A stretch of 64,000 bases of DNA from Pseudoneurospora amorphoporcata (Eukaryota; Ascomycota; Sordariomycetes; Sordariales; Sordariaceae). The position numbers were made by a program, and so were the translations under genes. The stretch is taken from positions 62,001-126,000 of the forward strand of contig MU859102.1 of the NCBI GenBank assembly GCA_033297205.1, written 5' to 3'. Shown here piece after piece: positions 57,723 through 64,000 of this stretch. The notes below the pieces were generated by a model, which was given only the letters and a program-made list of their open reading frames with translations, had not been told where the DNA came from and did not search any database. Position 1 is the stretch's first letter. Every line of letters begins with the position of its first letter.

Positions 57723-58866
57723 ATGCATCACCAACGCCGAAGGTCCGGACATGCTTCTGGCAATACTTCGATGACCGACGTCCGAAAAACTGCTCCTTCA
57801 ACCCGACCTGCCATGACACGGAAAACCACCCCTCAGACCTCCCAGAAGCTGGGCAGGAACATGAGGGATCGTGAGAGGGAATTGGAAGAAGTGCGTTGGT
57901 TCGAGGAGGAGCGGGAAAGCTTTCCCCAGTTCTGGTATGTGACCCCCTGCTCTTTTGCCTTCCCCCAACACACCCCAAGCCCGCCAGCTCAGATCCAAGT
58001 CTTGTATCCGAGGTTCTCTTGATGAGTTGCCTTCAGTTCAAGCAGCTTTTTCTCTCCGAATAATTCATTCCTCTTTGGCTCTCGCGCATCATCACCTGAT
58101 ATGCGGGCGATCTGTGTAACGGTGCCTTGATGGTGCGATGGTATTGGTCATTTTGGTGCCGAAGCATTGCCGTTCCTGCATAACCTTTCAGGGTTGTCTC
58201 TTGTTGCATGGAGATACCAAAGCATAACGTGCTGACACTCAGTCTTATAGCATGTCTTGCGAGAAGCAGTTTATTCCCGATAACGAGCAATCCCTTTATT
58301 GCTCTAAAGAGTAAGTTCAAACAACTCCCCCAAACCGGTTCATTGAATCTCAAGACTGACCTGGACTCGTTAGCTGCCGCATGAGCGACCAAGAAGGCTT
58401 CGGTGCCTCATCCTCATCTCGCAACTGGGTCGGTTCGAACGCTCCAACTCACTACCCTTACTACTCGGCCTCCTCAGAGCCCCGAGACATCATCCCCCGC
58501 GCATCCCCATCCCGCCCCAACTCAACATATGTCTCCCCACCTACCACACCGGGGACCGGCCAGTCCTCAGCCATCAATGCCCTCAAGTCTTCCCTCTATG
58601 GTGCGGGTGCCAGACCAGCCAGCCCTCCCTCCCCGTCCCCTGTAGGCAGTTACCACCCCAATGTTTGGCCTTTCTCGAACCGGAGCTCAGCTACAAGCCC
58701 CAACAACTCGTACTCCAACCAGCAGTCCGGCTTCTTCCCTTCTACGTATGACGGCCATTACTATGGCGGAGATGCCTACAATGACCGACCGCTACCAAGC
58801 CGCAGGCCAGGGATTTACTCGAGACCCAAGAGCATCGAGCTTGTCACCCCCTTGGTGGGGAGGTAA
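57723..58866 (+). CDS. Ecl1-family zinc-binding protein (life-span regulatory factor domain)
   Basis: Members of the Ecl1 family are small zinc-binding proteins linked in fission yeast to chronological life span and nutrient response; the molecular role is unclear. Three exons join 57723-57934, 58251-58310 and 58374-58866, giving 254 aa. The zinc module spans the splice sites: a Cys codon is split TG|C across intron 1, giving C71-M-S-C74, then thirteen residues to C88 and C92 (LYCSKDC). The N-terminal part is basic with a helix RDRERELEEVRWFEEERESFPQF. The long C-terminus is Ser/Pro/Tyr-rich and probably disordered. Intron 1 (316 nt) is the longest I model in the window. The start is the first ATG after a long ATG-poor leader. 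It is the only recognised gene in about 15 kb. Family assignment rests on the Cys pattern and its context. Confidence 0.83.
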
Positions 58867-60313
58867 CGGTCATGTGAGCGATGAGGGGCGGGTAAGAGGA
58901 TGCGGATCTCCTTGCCTTCCCATCCGACTGGATGCATGGCGCCGCAGTTGTGCACGGCAGTCACTTTTCCCATCTTTCGTCATGGACAATGCAGTTTGTT
59001 TTCCATTGCATGGGAGAGTGGGGGGCTTCGGGGCCATCACTGAGATTACAGTGCTGCTGGCCCGGTGTCTCGCGTGGCTGGGGTCTGATTTTGGAGATGG
59101 CGATGGCGGTTGTCCCTTCCCGGTTACACACACCGGGCTGCCCACCTTCTTTCCAGGACCGATTCGATCTAGCACGGGCATCAATTCGAGCTAGTACCCC
59201 ACAAACTACCACCTAACGAAAGTCGGGCACACAAGGTAGCCGAGACCGAAGCAAAGAGGAAAGAACACACAAAGAGGCGGGGTCACTGCCCGCGGGTTGG
59301 TTGGAATTTCCGGAACTTCTTTGGCCATCCCATTTGGAACCACGGAATTGGGGAAGGAACAACCCGAAAATCGACGACGCAGACGGCCACAGTGCCACCA
59401 GAAGGACACTAGTGCGTGGGGATTCGAAACCGGGAAGCTCTCGGCGTCCTTTATCGCGACCGGTTGGTCGGATGTCGTCGTTTTTGTGGTGTTGATAAGT
59501 TGCTCTTGCCCTTAAGTTCTTCGCTTCTTTCTGCTCTGCTTCCGCTGTGGCAGTTAAGCAGTTTTTTTTCCTTCGAACATCATTTATTTTCTTACTAAGC
59601 ACTCTACTGGTTACCACCTACCTGTTATTGGTACACCAGATCTGGACATGGACACATCAAAAAACCGGGGTTGTTTTGGCTGGGTTAGATATCTGTCTGC
59701 GCTTTCTTTTTTTTGGCAATGTTTTCAACAAAATCTTTATAGTCTTGATAGTTATTTCTTGTTATCGGAGTGGATGTTCTACACTCACTCGAGGCGGCGC
59801 ATTTTTGGGATATTTCGGGAATTGGAACAAAAGTTTTTACGACAGGACTGGCAGGCGGGACTCATGAAGAAACAGAAGAACAAGAGAAAGAACATTCCAC
59901 TCATTCTCTTATCAGCCCTCACGGGCGGCTGCGGCGGCGATCACGCAAAAGAAGAGAAATCGAGACAAAGCTTTTATATCATCTTTTTTTCTTTTTTTCG
60001 TCCAATGTTTAAGCATTTATTGTGTTTGTTGATCATAACATCATCCTCATTGTCAGCATCAGAAACCGGGCATTCATCGGACACAACGGAACGGGAGGAA
60101 ACGTCTTACATATATACACACAAGTAGGCACGCATTGATGGGTTTTGGATAGAGGTCATCTCTGCATTTACTGTTATCATATATCATGAAGAGAATCAAG
60201 CATCGTCACTGTTGCCCAAAACTCTCCCACCCGCGTTCTTCCGACTTTTGATGACGCCAGCCCCAGATTTTCGGCTCTCCTCGGTTCTACCGTTGCTGAC
60301 ACGTCTTAGCATC

Positions 60314-60340
60314 TTTTTTTTTTTTTTTTTTTTTTTTTTT
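60314..60340 (+). repeat. T27 homopolymer
   Basis: An uninterrupted run of 27 T. Confidence 0.9.
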
Positions 60341-62170
60341 AGTTCACCGGTCTAGAACTATTCTGTTACGTAGTGCTCATGCCTACCTTAAAGTTCCAAG
60401 AATGTCAAAGCTCTGGGTGATTTGAAAACAAAAATTTTCTCGGTACTGTACCTCATTGACTGGTAGATATAAGCTAGTTTACTCCAGGAATAGCCTTATC
60501 GTGGCATTGTCGTTTCCCTTCGTTCATGCTAAACCCCATGAGATCTCATCTCGGCATTCTCCATTTTATCCCCAGTCTAACCCCATAACCAACCCCAGAT
60601 TTTGATGTCCAAAAATCCACAGCTTTGGGAGAATTTCACCAAGACGAGGTGGATTGTGGATTGGGGAAGGTTTGGCAGTATGTACGACGGCGCCAACACC
60701 CAAGAAAGTCTAGACTACCCCATACCCCATACTCGAATGTGTTAGACGCACACCGGTGAGCCAGTCCGGCTGGGGTCGGTGTTCAACGCTATACCTGACC
60801 TGGTTCTTTCCTCCGAGTCCGACCGTGACCGCGCCGCCGCTCCCTTTTCCCCCCTCCCCACCACCCAACGGCCAACACACCCCCGGTCTCGCCCCGGCTT
60901 TGGCTCCACCTACCGTCCAACGGATGTTTCGCCGCAAGACCAACAGCACAAAAACAGGATGAGAGTGAATATCACCTCGGCGCTGATGATCGGAGCATTC
61001 GGAGGAGATCCACCCGGACTACGGTCAAAACCGGTCTAACACAGTCTGAACTAACACCCCCGGACGGAGCGGACAGTGTTCCGGAGGGCTAGCGACGGGC
61101 GGGGGGTTGTAGTCGGATGTGACCTTCATGCCTTATCTCAAATGTGGCATGCATCGATATCGAGATAGATTATGTTCCTACGTTAGTGAGCCTCGATGAT
61201 AACTCACGGAGCTTGCTTGAACCCTGAGGACTCCGAGGACCTGGACAGCAAGTCGTCACCGGTTCTGCTTACACAGTCAATGCTATACATACGATGGTGT
61301 ACCTACTTTACTTGACATTCTTCGTCTACTTGATAGCACGTGGGTGTACATATATAATCTATCTGCACTGCAGATTCTTTAGGTAGGAGATGTAAGGTAG
61401 GTAGGTAATTACTGTAGCTTCGGACCGGGGATCTAGGCAAGAACTATGGACACTCGAATCAGGAATTCTGATACCAACACAGGTAGTATGTGCAGAATGT
61501 GCCGCCGCCCAGCTGTGGCGTTGACCATTGTGATCGCTGTGCGCCGCCGAGAGGTGACGGCCGTGATGAAGTTGATTTCCTTTGGTATGTGATGTATCAA
61601 ATCCGAGCAAATAAAGCTGATAAGACCCCTCCTCTCATCGCACCGAAGGTAATTCAACATCCCAATAAACACCGTTTGATTGATCACAAGGGGATCTGTG
61701 GGTAGATAGCCAAGCGCTGGGATGAAGAAAGTGAGGCACAGCGAATGTTGATGTTTATGGTCATCACGAGCGGATGAGAGAGATATGACGGATCGGATAC
61801 GATACCCTCCCCTCACCTCTCTTCACCTCCCTCGGCCGCTACACCTGGACCTTGAATGGCGATGATATAGGCTATAAGGCAACTAGTTGCAAGGGGAGAT
61901 GGGCGGTGTCAGCGTTACAGAGAAAGAGATGGAGGGTTGCAATTTCGATCAAAAGGTCACCCAAGTATGTTGTGTGTCCCTAGGAGGCGAAAGGGGCAGA
62001 TGGGGATATAGAGAGGGGCAGTGTTTGTTAAATAAATGGATGGATGATTGCGGATGAAGTGAATGAAGAATGCGAGGATAAGGATAAGGATAGAACTCCG
62101 TCATCTTCACGTTAATGTCGACGGTAAACCCGATATCAGTCATAAAAGTTTCGATCTCGCTTCAATGAGC

Positions 62171-62183
62171 GTGTGTGTGTGTG
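62171..62183 (+). repeat. GT dinucleotide repeat
   Basis: About six and a half GT units. A short GATA repeat follows at about 62213-62222. Confidence 0.8.
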
Positions 62184-62300
62184 CATTTGCAATTATAAAT
62201 ATGGTACTAACAGATAGATAGATGTGGTTGTGCCTATAGATAGCATATGTAGTGTGCGCGTGCCCGTCTTGTTCAATGAGGGCATCATAACTGTTTTTGC

Positions 62301-62393
62301 AAAAAAAAAAAAAAAAAAAAAGGATTTTTTTTTAAAAAAAAAGAAAATTTATGTATAAATAAAAATGAAAAAAATATAAAAATAAACAAATAT
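62301..62393 (+). repeat. A21 tract and AT-rich block
   Basis: A21 is followed by GGA, T and A runs and then almost pure A/T sequence for about 70 bp. It lies near the presumed 3' end of the kinase-like gene. Confidence 0.85.
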
Positions 62394-62577
62394 GGCGTTA
62401 CATCATGACCTTCTTCTCTAGCTTGATGTCAAGAGTCGCAACAACAACAAGGACAGGCAAACAGCATGTTCAATGACGTTTCAAGACCATGTGTATGTAA
62501 TTGTCACGACGCAACGTTATTATTCCCCTTTCTTTCTTCCTTGCTTCCTTCATCTGCGATCCACACGTTTATAACCC

Positions 62578-64000
62578 TCAGCGGGCATCAGTCCACTCAC
62601 CATCACCACCACCTGTGGTCCCAGACCCGGCACCCACGTCCGTTTCAACCATCTCTATACTGGTAAGGCTAGGAAACCGCTTCTGAAAGTCCTTGATATA
62701 ATCATCCTTCTCGGCCGCCGACATCTGCAGTAGCATGGGAGAATTCTGCCCAGGCAAACCCTCTACGGCGACCAGCGCTTCTCTGCTTGCTCTGCTGTAG
62801 TCTGGTGCTCCTCCTGCCCTCGCTCCAATACTGTCGCTTCTATCCATGTCTATTAATGAGCTCGAAGAGGTCCCGGGCCTGAGCTGTTTGTGCAGGCTCA
62901 TCGTGCTGGTGCTGTAGGACTGCCTAGGCGGCGAGCCAGCTCCACCGCCGGCTGTTAAGTTTGCAGTAAGTCGTGTGGGTTTCGGGGGCGCAGCCGGTGG
63001 TTTTGCCCCCGTCATGTTCATGGACATGCCGGACGAGGTTGGGGGTCGCGGTAGAGATCCGGTCACGGCCTGTCCGATAATGGTAATGGGCTTCTTTGCA
63101 ACCGAAGGCCTCGAATCTCCAAGACTGTCAGTCGAGCCACGAGGCCCACCGGCGTCGGCATCGGTATAGTGGCCGTATCCATGAGCTGTCCTGGACACTG
63201 GCGCCGAGCGACTGCTTTCATCCAGGAGGCTCTGGACCTTGTTCTGAATGGACACAGCACGAGGGACGCCGCCAATGCTCTTGGACAGCGGCGTCGGGGC
63301 CGTTGCCGAACCCGTACCGGTACGTTGCGCAACGCGCGCACGATACTCGGCCTGCGCAGCGGCGACACGAGCCTCTTCTGCCGCCAACATGCGTGCCTCT
63401 TCCTCCCGACGCATTTCAGGAGTCATGTCGTCCGCGTTATCGTCTCCAAAACGACGGCCATCGTCGCTCCTGTCGTCAGTTGCCTCGGATCCCGCGATTG
63501 GCGTCAACTTGTTGAAACGGTCGAGTTCTCCATCAATATCCTTCAGAGGAGATGGCGTCCTCGGAGGTCCACTGTTACCCGCACCACCCTCAAACCTCTT
63601 GAACGCATCTCCGAATTTGCCAGCAAAGAGGTTCTTGGTACCAGCACTTAGTGAACTCAAGCTGGAGCGCTTTGAATGATGCTTGGCACCCTTGTCTTTC
63701 TTCTTGGTATCGGAATCCTCCATTGAACGCAAGAATTCGACGCTGGACCGAATGTTGCGCTCCTCCTCCAGCTTCGGCGAAGGGGGGCCCTTGTCGAACG
63801 AGAATCTGGAAGCCGAAAGGCTCGGCGAGTGAAGTGGCTTCGCAGCCGCCTCTTTTTCACGCAGATAGTTCAGGTCTGATTCGAGATAGATACTGGCAGG
63901 TCGTGACCGAGAATTGCTCTCCTGCTGTTTGGATCTAGTGGGTAGGTCACAGGCATCGAAGCTTGGGCGGCCGCCTTCAAGTGACGGTCTCGAAGACCTG
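62578..64000 (-). CDS. C-terminal part of a probable Ark1/Prk1 (NAK)-family protein kinase
   Basis: The frame is open from the window edge to a TGA at 62578, giving 473 visible residues without a start or a kinase domain. The sequence is largely disordered: Ser/Pro/Gly-rich with a predicted helix EEARMLAAEEARVAAAQAEYRARVAQR, PxxP-rich stretches (AKPPAAPPKP) and the end AEKDDYIKDFQKRFPSLTSIEMVET. That last motif resembles the C-terminus of fungal actin-regulating/AP2-associated kinases (Ark1/Prk1/AAK1 group), which control endocytic actin patches. The N-terminal kinase domain would lie beyond 64000. Without it, the call depends on the terminal motif and composition; another large cortical scaffold protein is possible. 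Confidence 0.6.
   Translation of the reverse strand, partial: RSSRPSLEGGRPSFDACDLPTRSKQQESNSRSRPASIYLESDLNYLREKEAAAKPLHSPSLSASRFSFDKGPPSPKLEEERNIRSSVEFLRSMEDSDTKKKDKGAKHHSKRSSLSSLSAGTKNLFAGKFGDAFKRFEGGAGNSGPPRTPSPLKDIDGELDRFNKLTPIAGSEATDDRSDDGRRFGDDNADDMTPEMRREEEARMLAAEEARVAAAQAEYRARVAQRTGTGSATAPTPLSKSIGGVPRAVSIQNKVQSLLDESSRSAPVSRTAHGYGHYTDADAGGPRGSTDSLGDSRPSVAKKPITIIGQAVTGSLPRPPTSSGMSMNMTGAKPPAAPPKPTRLTANLTAGGGAGSPPRQSYSTSTMSLHKQLRPGTSSSSLIDMDRSDSIGARAGGAPDYSRASREALVAVEGLPGQNSPMLLQMSAAEKDDYIKDFQKRFPSLTSIEMVETDVGAGSGTTGGGDGEWTDAR

Larger units (their letters stand above)
58867..62577. other. Long convergent spacer with homopolymers
   Basis: This 3.7-kb segment lies between the Ecl1-like gene and the kinase-like gene, whose 3' ends face each other. 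T-rich sequence at 59500-60130 may be the 3' untranslated region of the former. It contains T27, a GT repeat and an A/T-rich block. Short frames such as 60779-61039 lack supporting features. Confidence 0.5.

Noticed and set aside
59547..60127. Overlapping Phe/Leu-rich frames
   Set aside because: They are caused by T-rich sequence that is more likely the 3' untranslated region of the Ecl1-like gene.

Overview
The window looks like nuclear DNA of a filamentous ascomycete, most likely a Sordariomycete close to Neurospora. Genes carry short introns (about 50-130 nt, GT-AG, occasional GC-AG), intergenic spaces are long, introns contain CTGAC/CTAAC-type branch motifs, and one gene is a Tup1 homologue that starts like Neurospora RCO-1. 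From memory, an RCO-1 / C-5 sterol desaturase / L28 / cytosolic malate dehydrogenase neighbourhood fits N. crassa, but I could not check this. I see 18 protein-coding genes and no convincing rRNA, tRNA, CRISPR array or intact transposon. Exon structures were assembled by hand from splice motifs, frame continuity and family similarity.

Left part (1-21 kb): an unknown protein (1090-2464, +) next to a degenerate tandem repeat with an in-frame stop; an unknown 522-aa protein (3294-4862, -); a NIPA-type Mg2+ transporter with a very long tail (6525-9180, +); the nucleolar four-RRM protein Nop4 (9684-11993, -), divergent from condensin subunit CAP-G/Ycg1 (12597-16476, +); and the seven-exon GPI ethanolamine-phosphate transferase Las21/Gpi7 (16902-19994, -).

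Middle part (20-36 kb): a small basic LLPH/YBL028C-like nucleolar protein (20819-21209, -), divergent from a SIZ/PIAS SUMO E3 ligase (22654-24521, +); TRAPP subunit Trs33 with a GC-AG intron (25777-26800, +); cytosolic malate dehydrogenase (27566-28937, -); ribosomal protein eL28 (30464-31269, -); a 140-aa single-pass membrane protein (32193-32615, +); and C-5 sterol desaturase ERG3 (34630-35742, -).

Right part (37-64 kb): a 238-aa membrane protein (37682-38398, -); the Tup1-like corepressor RCO-1 (42722-44880, +); an Rmp1-type RNase MRP protein with a repeated acidic/aromatic C-terminal motif (45658-47318, -); a roughly 10-kb stretch without recognisable genes; an Ecl1-family zinc-binding protein (57723-58866, +); and the C-terminal part of a probable Ark1/Prk1-type kinase leaving the window (62578-64000, -).

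Most genes are housekeeping genes and not a co-regulated cluster. Four of them (NOP4, the LLPH-like gene, eL28, RMP1-like) serve ribosome production. The most distinctive signals are strand-specific ATG depletion upstream of the Ecl1-like gene and rco-1, which points to long 5' leaders; a single upstream ATG that abuts a possible splice donor; a potential cassette intron that would remove a membrane helix; the GC-AG intron in TRS33; and the repeated DDIFASF-type motif in the Rmp1-like protein. I found no clear sign of a wholly new multi-gene system.
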